Positions 27,880 to 38,997 of a stretch of DNA of 64,000 nt are shown in pieces. Each line of letters opens with the position of its first letter. Positions within the stretch are counted from its first letter, which is position 1. Made by a program: the position numbers and the translations under genes. The notes beneath the pieces were generated by a model. It was not told the origin of the DNA and made no database searches. It saw nothing but the letters and a program-made list of their open reading frames with translations. The DNA lies in the NCBI GenBank assembly GCA_013396755.1, contig VWZF01002474.1:610225-674224 (forward strand). The letters run 5' to 3'. Origin of the DNA: Sclerurus mexicanus. Its lineage: Eukaryota > Chordata > Aves > Passeriformes > Furnariidae.

Positions 27880-29050
27880 TTTCAAGGGAAGCCAGTTGAT
27901 GTAATCTTTTTGGATTTCACTAAAGCTTTTTATATTGTCTCTCACAGGATCCTTCTGGACAAAATGTCCAGCACACAGCTAGATAAACACATCATGTGGT
28001 GGGTGAACAATTGGCTCATGGGTTGAGCACAGAGGGTGATAGTGAATGGGGTAACATCAGAGTGGTGACCTGTCACTAGTGGGGTTCCACAGGGCTCCAT
28101 CTTAGGCCCTGTGCTCTTCAACATCTTCATAAATGACTTGGATGCAGGACTGGAAGGGATATTAAGCAAGTTTGCATATGACACAGAACTGGGAGGAGCT
28201 GTTGATTGCCTCAAAGGTAGGGAGACCCTGCAGAGAGACCTTGACAAATCAGAGGACTGGGCAATCACTAACCATATGAAGTTCAACAAGGGACAGTGCC
28301 AGATTCTGCAACTGGGATGGAGCAACCCTGGATGTATGAATAGACTGGAGAATAAGATGCTGGAAAGCAGTACCAAGGAAAGGGACCTGGGGGTCCTGGT
28401 CGATGGCAAGTTGCAGTGCCCTGGCAGCCAGGAGGGCCAACCATGTCCTGAGAGGCATCAGGCAATGCATCGCCAGCCAGTCGAGGGAGAGGATTGTCCT
28501 GCTCTGCTCTGCACTGGGGAGGTCTCACCTTGAATATTGTGGGCAGTTTTGGGCACAGCAATATAAGAAAGATATTAAGCTGTTAGAGAGTGTCCAAAGT
28601 AAGGCAATGAAGGTGGTGAAGGGCCTTGAGGGGAAGCTATATGAGGAGCAGCTGAGGTCACTTGATCTGTTCATCCTGGACAAGAGGAGACTGAGGGGAG
28701 ACCTCATTGTAGTCTGCAACTTCCTTGTGAGGGGAAGAGGAGGGGCAGACACTGATCTCTTCTTTGTGGCTACCAATGGCAGAAACTAAGAGAATGGCCT
28801 GACGTTGTGTCAGAGGAGGTTTAGGTTGGATGTTAGAAAAAGGTTCTTCCCCCAGAGGGTGGTTGGGCACTGGAACAGGCTCCCCAGGGAAGTGGTCACA
28901 GCACCAAGCCTGACAGAGTACAAGAAGCATTTGGATAATACTCTCAGGCACAAGGTGTGACTCTTGGAGATGATCCCATGCAGGTGTTAAGAGTTGGACT
29001 CAATGATCCTTGTGGGTCTCTTCCAGCTCAGCATATTCTGTGATTCTGTG
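27880..29050 (+). mobile_element. CR1 LINE, C-terminal reverse transcriptase part plus 3' end, plus strand
   Basis: This 5'-truncated CR1 starts inside the ORF2 reverse transcriptase, at a 'FLDFTKAF' motif, and runs to the 3' end. Visible order: the fingers/palm motif SGVPQGSILGPVLFNIF (about 28075-28128), the catalytic box (28171-28182), the RDLD and MKFNKG motifs, the KDLGVLVD-like region, the CSALGRSHLEYCGQFW motif in a shifted frame, then the 3' UTR. It ends with two copies of ATTCTGTG (29035-29050). The copy is dead. In-frame TGA codons sit at 28024 and 28066, a frameshift lies near 28405, and the first catalytic Asp of the FADD box is replaced by Tyr (FAYD, codon 28177). Open frames on both strands here are fragments or shadows of this element. 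Confidence 0.95.
28111..28789 (+). pseudogene. Broken CR1 ORF2 reverse transcriptase fragment
   Basis: This is the longest readable part of the ORF2 remnant inside the CR1 copy. The first frame (28111-28533) carries MLFNIFINDLDAG, the altered FAYD box, LQRDLDKSEDWA and KFNKGQCQILQLG. The second frame (28403-28789) continues with ALAARRANHVLRGI, HLEYCGQFWAQQYKKDI and KLYEEQLRSLDLF. They are adjacent segments of one protein separated by a +1 or -1 shift near 28405. In a live element this protein would nick target DNA and reverse-transcribe the CR1 RNA. Here the stops, the frameshift and the lost catalytic Asp rule out activity. Confidence 0.9.
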
Positions 29051-32000
29051 GTTTACTAAGATTTCTATAAAAGTCAAAGGAACAAGGAAACTTCATCATG
29101 GTAGGAAAGTGGGGAAAAAAATTAAAAACCAGATACTTTATCAAGTGACTTGGGAGAAGACAATAAAGAAAAGATACTTGACAAAGAGTGATGAACTATA
29201 CACAGCAAATATTTGGAGGGAAGATCAGAAAGTCATAATATGCAATGGAAAAAGATACAAGCTATATTTGTTTTTAAAAAGAATACAGAAATTGGTAAAA
29301 ATAAAAGAAAGGAAAAGAAGACCATATGCTGTGTTAAGATCTGAGGACTCCAACGGCTGTGCTCACCTAACATTGGTCTGAATCAGACCTGAAGATTCAG
29401 CAGATGATATATTCAAAGTGAAGAAAAGGAACTGTTTTGCTCTGCTTCCTATGACAAACTGAGGTTTAAAGGTAACATAAAATAAATGAGATATGCATTA
29501 CCAAGAGCTTAAAGTTAACCAAAAGAAGAATTTTGGATAAGAGCTTTTTGTCAGCTGAGTAGTTAAAGAAGAACAATGCAAGATTATCAATGTTTGATAG
29601 GAGCCCAACTTCCACATCCTTTACACCATACTAACTGTGCAAGATTAGTTTACAAACTAGGTAAAGGAGATAAAACCAACTGACATCTGAAAAGTTTTCC
29701 AGACATCACAGAAATTTTTCAAACAAAACCTCTACTTGCTCAAAGCGATAAATATGGCAAGGATATGTATTGCACTCTTTTCCATGGAGCTTTTATTTCA
29801 AGTTGTTTCCTCTCTTCATATGTTTAGTCACATAGACAGACAAATACATAACAAGATAAGGTATATCAAACACTTTCATATGCACTGATTTCCACAATTT
29901 TATTTTTTTTTTGCAGTTGCTCTTGTCTTTAATATATCAAATTTTGCATTAGAAAAGGACAATATTTGTATACTGGTCATGAACCCTTGTCTGTCTAACC
30001 AAGATCAGTGGTTGAATTGTCTTGGCTGAGCTGATAGGTGTCCTATTTTCAATGAACTCACCCTTTCTATTAGGAATCAGCTTAGTTTTAAAGAAGGTGT
30101 TACGATAAATCCTCAGTGACTCTGTTTTCTTCGTGTATTAAGGACAGATGTTATTTCTTTTCCTTCCTTACCATTCAGGGCAGTAATATTGATTCAGCAC
30201 TGCCTGCCTTAATTACCTAGAAGATACCTACAAGTAAAAGTAAAGAACTTAACAGGGCTACTACAAAGTTATGATGCTAATATAAGGGGGATTCAAAGCA
30301 GAGCACAAATGGAAACACTGAAGTATGCTGTTCTCCATACTTAGGTAACCCGCAAAGTTCATTAGGTATAATTTACAAAGGTCAATGAGATTTTTTATAT
30401 CTTTTTCCCATCTTGCAGTTAGAAAGAACATCCAGTTATTACTAGCCTTCTGACAAAACTACACCTTTTGGACAGAAGGTGTTCTTGGCACATAATGACT
30501 CTTGTGATTAATACAGTTTGAGTAAACTACACATTTTTATCAACCTGAATAGGTGAAGATAAAGATCTGTTCTATTTAATCAGTGCTACCTCTTTGGGTA
30601 TACTTCCTGTACTCCTTCACTTCCTAGATGAACTTCAAGGAACAAGGGAAAAAAAAATTCTTATACCAAAGGACTGAAGAGAAGATCTGAAAGCCACTAT
30701 AGCCAAGTCTGACATGGACTTCTGTTACTGGAACAGGGTTCCTAATGGACAGCAACTAGAAAAAGTACTCAAGAAAGACATAGAAAGGCAAGTTCTTTCT
30801 GAAAAGGAAGAATAGTGATCCAAAATAAGACCTACTCCAAACAAAATAGAACTGTACCATTTGAAATATTCCAGCATGTCAGTGACAGCCTTGGAGTTAA
30901 ATACAACCTATATTTAATGTCTTACATTTATTTTTGTCACTGACTCCAATTTTATAATCAAAATCTCATTTTCTTAAATCACTGTAATAAATGTGGGGAG
31001 GGGGTGTGTTATGTTTTTAGGTTGAGTCACTCACAGGAAACTGAAAATCTTGAATGTTTTTAATTTTTTGAGAAATAATCATCCCAAATAATAAAAATCT
31101 TAAGATTTGTGAATCTCAGGACTTCAAGCTACATTCCTCAGTAAGAGAGAAACCCTCTTAAGAGTCAGCTTAGCAGCTGTTATCCAGGACTCTGATGCCT
31201 GGGTGACTCTGCTCAGACAGGGGTAATTCCATTGTAATTTCTGAGAAAATGACAGATATTAAAACACAGAAAGAGGAATGTGGCTTTATACTGAAACTTA
31301 TTTACATCACTGGTAAAATAAATGCAGTAAGTGATTTACAGTGAGTACAACTTGAGAAAATAAAAGTTACTGAAACATTTTTCTCTGTTAGCAGACCTAT
31401 TCAGCCAGCAGCATGCACAACGAAATTTCTCCTTCCACACTTACAGTTAAGAAATTTAAAGCCATAAACAGATGGAAGCAATCATATATCACATGTGGTC
31501 TGAGAGAACTAGAAAAATGAGCTGGTCTGCAGGATGAAAAATCTCGAGAACAACCGATTAGTTACAAGCTCAGTGTTTAAGTCCAGTTTCTCAGTTCATG
31601 AGGTTTTACTCACATTGCAGTAAAATTTACCCATTCAAGCATAATTCAAAGTGGAATCAGCCCATAGAAAGCCTATCCATAATGGGAAACTTCTGAAAGA
31701 TTTGGAGATTAATCCTGACAGATATAATAAACTAAATGAACTCCCAATACTATCTTTTGAAAGATGGCAATTTTTTGGGGGAGGGCTTCAGTCTTGAAAG
31801 GTTTCTTTCCCACCTTGATATCTCTCTTTTATTTTTTATTATTTTTTGGTAGGTTCCACGTACCACTACTCACAATTCAGAAGATTTAGTCTCTGTTTCT
31901 TCACATAATTAGTTTACTAATTAAATATTTCACAACTTTCTTCCTTTATCCACTTCAAAGAAACCCTCAAGCTCTCCTACCTATCAGAAAAGTCACATAA

Positions 32001-35000
32001 GGTTGTTAAAGGAACCCGTGTAGGTCATCTACTTGCTCTCCAACTTGTATACTCAGGCCTCATGAATTCTGAATAGGTGGAGATCTTCATTCTCCATCAG
32101 TGGCTTGACTTTTGCAGCCTGACTAAAAGTCAGAAGCTGAGTCAGTGTAAAGATGAAGCAGAACAAGGGAACATTATGGGAACGGTAAATCTTCAGGATT
32201 AATGAATAATGAAGGGGCAGGGACAGAAGCTTGCTTTTTGCAGACTCTCCAAAGATTTATAAAATGCACTGTAGAGCATAGGGTATGGGGTCAATTACCT
32301 GATGAGCCTGACATTGTAGTTTCTTTTAGTCATTATTTTCTACCATTTACTTCATTGCTCAAACTCAGGTGGGGGAAAGAGGGGAGAAGCAAAATCTAAA
32401 CATTTCAGATTGCAATTAGCACCAACAGATACTAGACTTACTTCACCTCACCATAATTTTCTACCAATCTAATACAGCTATGCTTTTGAATTACTGATTT
32501 ATTCCAAGTTGCAAAATGCATATTGGTACACAGTGTGCAATATTCATACATCCTGAAGACTGGGTACTGTAAGCACCCAACAAACTCTATAGATGCCCAT
32601 AGCGTATGTTGAACTATTATATTAAGATTATACCCAATAACAAATTTAGATTCCCATGCTATCAATCATGCTATGATTTAAGGCCTAGTTTGGTGTAGTA
32701 CAGCTAGCTTAGTTTTACTGAAGAAAATACTGTTAAGGCACAAGAATGTACATAAGTAGGAGCTGTATAAATGACCATGAAGCTTTTAAACAGAAGCATA
32801 AACACCACACACTAACACATAGCATCTACTACCTGCTATTATTGGGGAAAAAAAGTAATTCCTTTGTACTCTTAATTCATAAATACCCTTCTTAGAAGAT
32901 ATCTTATGCATGTCAAAAGATGCTCTAATTTAGAGTGATTCAATGACAGAAATCAGAGATTGGCAGTGAGGTTATGAATTTTTCTGGTAATCATTTGGCA
33001 GTACAGCACAAGATGCAGCAAAGTTGATGTGACTGGGTAACATTCAGGATGAATGAAAATATACAAACTCTGAAAAGTGTTTAGTCAAAAGAATACAAAG
33101 CAAAAGTGCAATACATATAAAGTGTAATACACTTTAACACATAGTTTGCATATGTCATCTATTTAAAATGTACTTTCAAGACATTTGCACAAATCCTTCA
33201 ATATTGTTCAAAATACAAGGTTAAGAATGTAATTCAGTTTAGAGAGTAAAGTACTATTAGCAGTTGAGAAGATAAAGAAGATCTAGAGAGTTCTGTGACA
33301 GCACAGTAGTCAGTGTCATGTCTGTCTTCATAGTTTATTGTATTACTGGAGCTTTTAGCGAGGAGAGAACACCAAGCCTGTAGCCTCCTATATTATTAGC
33401 AATGATTCAGTTTTAATAAAGTAGCTTCAAAGGAAAGTTTCCCCTATTATCAAGTTTTACAGCACTGAAGATATACTACAGAAGTTTCATGTCTTTCCAT
33501 TATTTAACTGAAATTGTCAGTGGGCACCTTTTCCTTTGCCACTCAGGGATTAAAACAGTTATCAATGGAAATATAAAAGGACATACACAGTCAATTCCAA
33601 ATTTATGTGTCTTTATAAACTTACCTCCACAATGTAGGTTTTTTATTACACAAAGACAATATATATATAGTAAATGGGTATAACATACAAATGCAGAATA
33701 AATTTCTGTATCTCTGCCTCCTGAGTCTGAGTTTATTGTTTGATAAGTTTCCTGGAAAAGGAAATAAGTTTTGATAAGGTCTGTGGCAGCAGTAGTCTGT
33801 GACACTGATTCTAAGAGAACTCTGGACGGTATCAATAGATACTGCTGTATTTTAAGGGTCATGAGAGTCTAACAAGGAGTTTATTTGACGAGAGTGAGCA
33901 TGTCAGGAGACAGAAGCAGAAATAACATAAGAAGTCACAAGAATGAAAGTTGCAATTGGATAAAAATAAAACTGAGTGAACTCTTGCTAGCAGTGTTTGT
34001 TCCTGAGATTAAAGCAAGAGTTTTTCAGAAAAGATTGCTGGCTAATAAGTCTCTTTTACTTATTATAAGCTAATATTTTCTCTTGGATTTCCCTTTTAAT
34101 CAATGACAATTCAAGAAACAGGAGCCGAAGACACAAATTTCAATGCAACTGCAACCTAATGAAGAAATACTTTGTCCATGCTTGCTTCCTCAATGAAGTA
34201 ACCTCTGTGGCAACTCCATACACAGATTAAAGCCGGTAGTGGTACTGGATTCTGCTATTTTTTTCAGACTGTTTATAAAAATTCAGTGCGAACAATATTC
34301 ACATCAAATATTTTTGCAGATAGACACACAATGGTATAGATTAACAGTTTTTTGCATGAAATTTCTATGCTGAATGAGAAAATGTCTTGATGCATTGCCA
34401 TCTTTAAAGCCACCATAAAATTAAGATGCCATTTTGTAAATTTGTTCACTGTAATTGAACACCCGAGTTGCAGTGTGACCACTGATACGACTTTAGTGTT
34501 GAATAGTAGTTGCCACTAGGCATGTACAGTTGCAAGGGAAAACCCCAAAACATATAAAACAGCAAATAACCTCACACAGAGCCATTCCTCTGCCCCATCC
34601 CTCCTCAAGCACATTTATTCCATGAAGAGCATAATGTTAAATATCCACCCTTTAACTATGTCAGTGTGGTTTTGTGGTTTAATATACTATAGTATGTGAA
34701 AGGTGAAATAGAGCTATAGCAAATATTTGTCTGCATGCCCACAAAAAGTTAAATATGCCTAAATATAACTGCCTTACTAAATCATTCCAAAGCCCATCAT
34801 CAAAAAACACTGGATGATGAGCTCACTCACAAGCGAACTTTTATATATACATATGTGTGTCTGTGTGTCTTCTCCTCCTCCCCCTTAGGACTAGGAAGTC
34901 CAAAAAGCTCATGTACATGCAACATCTGGACAATGCCCACACTCACTAGCACATACATCTGTGACTAATATCCAGATCATTCCATTTGTTGGACTCAAGA

Positions 35001-35689
35001 CAATAAAAACGGTGGATGAAGTTTAAAGAATTTTTTTGAGGATTTGCGGGTGGCCAGTCAGCATGACTAAGATACAGGCACTTTCTAACTGCTTCAAACA
35101 GACTTCAGTCTGACTGGCCAGAGTCCCATGTGGTTGGTATGGAAAAAGTGGAAACCACTAAAAAATACCCCACCCTACTGGATTTTAAGCATGTCCATGC
35201 ATAGCTTACTTTTGATAACCCTTCCTCTCAAAGTTATACAGCTGAAATAGTGGAATGAGAAATTACTTTGGTGGATTGCTGTCACAAGATTGTTAGCAAG
35301 TTGAAGGGAATTCAGAGAAAAAAAAGCAAAAGTTGCAAAGCAGACTGGAAATGTTAGGAGAAGGATATAGATAAGCATATTTCTTTGCCATCTGAAAAAT
35401 GCATGAATAACATAGAGTTCTAAAAATATTAGCTACAAAAACTTAAGAAAGCATACCATAAGGGGACCACTGCAAAATGATTCAATTGTAGTGCAGCCTC
35501 AATAAGAGGGCATTTAGGTAATCAGGAATAACAATAAGTCTCCATTTCCAACAAACTGTAGGATAAAATAATCTTCAGTTCCGTTCTCTTGCCAAGTGCT
35601 GTGTAAAACTTCAATTGTGTTACATGTGGGAATCTGTTCTCTCTGCTGACTGAAAAAATAGAGATGTAGTATAGTCAAATGAGAGAAGA
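29051..35689. other. AT-rich unique intergenic or intronic DNA
   Basis: About 6.6 kb in which I recognise no exon, RNA gene or interspersed element. Open frames are short and on both strands. The 29010-29381 frame begins in the CR1 tail and continues into lysine-rich chance sequence. No microsatellite longer than about 20 bp was seen. Confidence 0.5.
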
Positions 35690-35895
35690 TGTTACCTGTG
35701 AGGGTGGTGAGGCACTGGAACAGATTGCCCAGGGAAGTTGTGGATGCCCCATGCCTGTCAGCATTCAAGGCCATGTTGGATGTGTCATTGAGTAACCTGG
35801 TCTAGTGGAAGGTGTCCCCGTCTATGGAGAGAGCTTTGGAATTAGATGATATTTAAGGTCCCTTCTAATCCAAACCATTCTATGATTCAGTGATT
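35690..35895 (+). mobile_element. CR1 LINE, 3' UTR and tail, plus strand
   Basis: A short, well-preserved CR1 3' end. It begins at GTGAGGGTGGTGAGGCACTGG, continues through AGATTGCCCAGGGAAGTTGT, GGATGCCCCATGCCTG, TTCAAGGCCATGTTGGATG, and AGGTCCCTTCTAATCCAAACC. It ends with ATTCTATG followed by ATTCAGTG (35877-35892), the octamer tail. Strongly 5'-truncated, non-coding. Confidence 0.95.
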
Positions 35896-37494
35896 GATAA
35901 GGCATCATTAATTTATTAAAGAGGATGAAGAACTCAAGGAAGACAGAATACAGGAACAGAAAGGGAGACATCTACAATATATAATTCAAAAACCTCAAAA
36001 AACCAAAATATTAGAGAACAATCCTGAATCTGATTCAGCCCACCTGTATGACGTGCCCCACTCAACAGTGTTGTAATGATGCGGTTGGCATTTGAATCTG
36101 TGATATCAGCAGAAAATTTAAACTGATTCTCCATGGGTACCGTATGACTGTCACTACATCCTACAGTAAAACCAGTGTAAACATATTTCAGCTATTTTAA
36201 ATTTACATGGGGACATGAATAATCAGGTATGTACAACCCAGATTACTCTCAGTTCAGATATCACATGTACTAATATCAATTAACAGGTCTATTTGGTGTC
36301 TGAAAGTGGAGTAACACCACAGCATATGAAATTGGTAGGTTCTGATGTTTGTACATCCTCCAGCTCTCATCCAATAGTTCTTCACTCCCTATAGAGTGGA
36401 TTAATCTATGTGCCAGAGTAGTCTCTGCTCTTTGGGAGTCATAATTGAACTCTTTACATGTTAGTCTACAGCCAAGACTAAACTATGAGGGATACCTGCT
36501 CTAAAAGCTTTAGACTTTGGATTACTCTGTCAAAGGCATTTATAACTTTAACTGCAGATAAATTTTCACACAGTCTAAAAACATTCAGATTCAGTAAGCT
36601 CCTTAAATGAAACAGAACAAGAATAGATCTGAGAAAGTTGTTAAAAGGATGGGGTCATAACCCAGATATAATTTATTCCCAAATCAAAACCATTGATTTG
36701 AACAAGAATGAAAATCTGGCAATAAAAACCATAAATAAAATAATAAAATAATAATAAAATCCATCCGTCTTAAGAAGATTTTGCTGCAAGACACCCTGCA
36801 GGTTTGGGTTTGGGTAGATATGACCAATTTAGGCAAAGGAAGAAAAGATGAAGACAGCTTCTGCTGACTCTGAAAAAGAAATATTGACCAAGAGCCAAGA
36901 GTTCTCTGCTATGCAAGAAGCTGTACCATATTGGACACAACTATCCACCTCCCCAGATGTGTCAGCTGGTAGCTATTTATGTTTTGATACAATAGACTTT
37001 ATTGTAAGTAAATAAGAAAAATAACTACAGCAGATTCTACGTGGTAAAAGTGGTAAAAAGAGCAGCTATATTGTAGGATTTATACAGAATCGTGTTCTCC
37101 TTGTGCACTCTAAGAAGTTCTTTGCCTGAAAGTAAGCAATAGCTTCATAGCTGTTACCTGTTCTTCCCTGTTTTCCTGTCATTCCTTCCACAGCAACTCT
37201 CTGCTGTTCTCTTATTTTCTTAAACTGACCAGCATCACAGTAATAATTTACTACCACATGGTACATTCTACCTAACCTTTTGTCTTTATCATCAAGCAGA
37301 TCACTTGCATCTTTTTTGTTTCATTTATTCAAACTTGAAACAATATCCTCTTTGAGCAGGGCACAAACCAACTTTATGAAGTGGCATTGTGGCATAATTC
37401 TTATAATTCGTGAAAGACGTGTCATAGACTCTCTCTAAATGGTATTTTCTCTGCATATTTTAATTGCACCCTTTCAGTGGTAATATTCTCTGCA
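35896..37494. other. AT-rich unique DNA
   Basis: Nothing recognisable apart from an A/T-rich ATAAAATAATAAAAT stretch near 36735-36760 and a short GGTTTGGGTTTGGG run near 36802-36815. No exon-like structure was seen. Confidence 0.5.
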
Positions 37495-37928
37495 AGTATA
37501 GAGCTACAAATCGCCTTCATGCCTGGCAAAATCACAGATCAGATCCTCCTGAAAACAATGCTAAGGCACATGGAAAGTAAGGATGTGATGGGTGTTAGTG
37601 AACATGGCTTCACTAAGGGCAAATTCTGCCTGACACATTTGGTGGCCTTCTATGACAGGGATGCAGCATTAGTGGATGAGGGAAGAGCAACTGAAAAACA
37701 CCTGTAATTGTGCAAAGCATTTTACACTGCCCCACATGATATCCTTGTGTCTAAACTGCAGAGACACAGATTTGATGGATAGACCGCTCAGTGGATAAGG
37801 AATTGGCACATGGTTGCACTCAGTTGTGGTCAATGGTGCAAGGTCCAAGTGGAGAGCAGTGGTGAGTGCTGCTCCTCAGGGGTCAGTGTTGGGACTGGCA
37901 CTATTTAATATCTTTGTCTGTGACATGG
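37495..37928 (+). mobile_element. CR1 LINE, reverse transcriptase part, plus strand, left half of a split copy
   Basis: This encodes a diverged stretch of CR1 ORF2 upstream of the catalytic box. Visible motifs: PGKITDQILLKTMLRHME, EHGFTKGKFCLTHLVAFYD, VDEGRATE, and, after a stop at 37705-37707, a CKAFYTAPHDILVSKL-like region. A degenerate WRAVVSAAPQGSVLGLALF-like segment follows, then FNIFVCDM. The sequence breaks off at GACATGG (37922-37928) and resumes 607 bp later at 38540. This copy belongs to a different CR1 subgroup from the one at 27880. Confidence 0.9.
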
Positions 37929-38044
37929 TGTTACCCTTCCAAGCAGGAGTAACTCTTGTTTTTATTAAATTCCTTGGAGTGAGTTAAAGTAAATGGATAC
38001 TAGAGGAGCAGAGTTTACATATATATAAGGCTTATTTTACAGCA

Positions 38045-38167
38045 ATTTGATTGTAAAGGAAAACAGATATGCAGCTGTTTTGATTGTTATTATCTATAGC
38101 AATGTGGCAATATAAAGCATAAATATATTGCAAAGGAAAACATATGCTTAGCCATTTTGGTTGTAAT
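38045..38167 (+). repeat. Two imperfect direct repeat units, 77-bp period
   Basis: Copy 1 (38045-38090) and copy 2 (38123-38167) share AAAGGAAAACA, then ATATGC, then a GCTGTTTTGATTGTTAT / GCCATTTTGGTTGTAAT block. The offset measured at the AAAGGA motif is 77 bp. They lie inside the insertion that splits the CR1 and could be internal duplications of that element. Confidence 0.6.
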
Positions 38168-38201
38168 ATGCAATGTATATCACCCAAGAAAATGTGTACG
38201 A

Positions 38202-38290
38202 GAAAAGAAAGAAAGGAAGGAAGGAAGGAAGGAAGGAAGGAAGGAAGGAAGGAAGGAAGGAAGGAAGGAAGAAAGGGAGGGAGGGAGGAA
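38202..38290 (+). repeat. (GGAA)n microsatellite
   Basis: A GAAA start, then about 16 GGAA units, then GGGA interruptions, all purine on the + strand. Translations of it are Lys/Glu/Gly/Arg repeats with no meaning. GGAA arrays can bind ETS-family proteins in general, but nothing here shows such a role. Confidence 0.95.
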
Positions 38291-38463
38291 GAAAAAAAAA
38301 GAAAAAGAAAAAGAAAAAGAAAAAGAAAAAGAAAAAGAAAAAGAAAAAGAAAAAGAAAAAGAAAAAGAAAAAGAAAAAGAAAAAGAAAAAGAAAAAGAAA
38401 AAGAAAAAGAAAAAGAAAAAGAAAAAGAAAAAGAAAAAGAAAAGAAAAAGAAAAAGAAAGAAG
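38291..38463 (+). repeat. (GAAAAA)n hexanucleotide microsatellite, about 170 bp
   Basis: More than 25 nearly perfect GAAAAA units directly follow the GGAA array. Together they form about 260 bp of pure purine strand. All three + frames stay open and read as poly-Lys, Lys-Glu or Lys-Arg, which explains the long artefactual frames starting at 38144-38173. Confidence 0.95.
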
Positions 38464-38535
38464 GGTCAGGAGGCTTTCACAGCTGACTCTGGTAGCAATG
38501 TTTTAAGGCAATTAAAAAAGTCCAGTTCCGTACTT

Positions 38536-38590
38536 ATGGACAGTGGGATTGAGTGCACCCTCAGCAAGTTTGAAGATACACCAAGCTGTA
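38536..38590 (+). mobile_element. CR1 LINE, right half of the split copy
   Basis: ATGGACAGTGGGATTGAG, CACCCTCAGCAAGTTTG and ATACACCAAGCTGT match the CR1 region around the catalytic box (MDSGIECTLSKF then ADDTKL). The box itself is damaged: one base or more has been lost, so the Ala-Asp-Asp part reads as GAAGATACACC. The CR1 ends at about 38590 and is not resumed downstream. Confidence 0.85.
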
Positions 38591-38654
38591 TCAACAGTAT
38601 TACTTCATGTTACCACAACTTTTTGTATTCCCAAAGCAGGAAAAACACCCCCCG

Positions 38655-38997
38655 CTGTGTGGATAACACTCCAACATTTTGGCAGCAGCTGAACAGTACT
38701 TGCACAGCATTGGCGTTTTCTTCCCTCCCCACTCTACCTCCCCCATCGAGCAAGAAGTGGGAGGGACAGCTGACTCATACTGGTCAAAGGGATATTCCAT
38801 ACCATATGACATCATGCTCAGAAATAAAAACTCAGGGAAAGAAGGAAGAAGAAGTGAGGACATTCATGGTTATGGCATGTGTCTTCCAAAGTAGCTGTTA
38901 TGCCTGCTGAAGCCCTGCATTGCAAGAAGTGGCTGAACATCTGCCTGCTAATGGGAAGTAATGAATAAATTCCTTATTTTTCTTTAGTGTGTTGTTG
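38655..38997 (+). mobile_element. Degraded avian ERVL-type LTR (TguLTR5-like), partial
   Basis: The segment matches in order a bird LTR that I recall. It has CCAACATTTTGGCAGCAGCT and AGTACTTGCACAGCATTG, then AAGAAGTGGGAGG and GGGACAGCTGACTC. These are followed by CAAAGGGATATTCCATACCA, TATGACATCATGCTCAG, AATAAAAACTC (the TATA/AATAAA-like region) and GTCTTCCAAAGTAGC. The end has GGCTGAACATCTGCCTGC and ATGAATAAATTCCTTATTTT. The 5' part is missing or too decayed, the TG...CA ends are not visible, and no internal retroviral genes are present. It is an old non-coding remnant. The open frames through it are not genes. Confidence 0.85.

Larger units (their letters stand above)
37929..38535. mobile_element. 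607-bp insertion splitting the CR1, flanked by ATGG
   Basis: The CR1 reading stops at ...GTGACATGG and resumes with ATGGACAGTGGGATTGAG, so ATGG is present on both sides (37925-37928 and 38536-38539). This looks like a 4-bp target-site duplication. The inserted DNA starts TGTTACCC, a TG start as in LTRs, but ends GTACTT rather than CA. It holds two imperfect ~45-bp units spaced 77 bp (38045-38090 and 38123-38167), then GGAA and GAAAAA microsatellites, then about 70 bp of unique sequence. I see no coding region. It may be a solo LTR or a non-autonomous element of a family I do not recognise, enlarged by microsatellite growth. The insertion is well supported; its class is not. Confidence 0.65.

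Noticed and set aside
38210..38282. Regular repeats that could be mistaken for a CRISPR array
   Set aside because: Pure tetranucleotide microsatellite without spacers, in a vertebrate genome.
38144..38910. Long Lys/Arg/Glu-rich open frames, one of 245 residues
   Set aside because: They are translations of the GGAA and GAAAAA microsatellites; stop-free purine repeats stay open in all three frames, and the tail is CR1 and LTR remnant.
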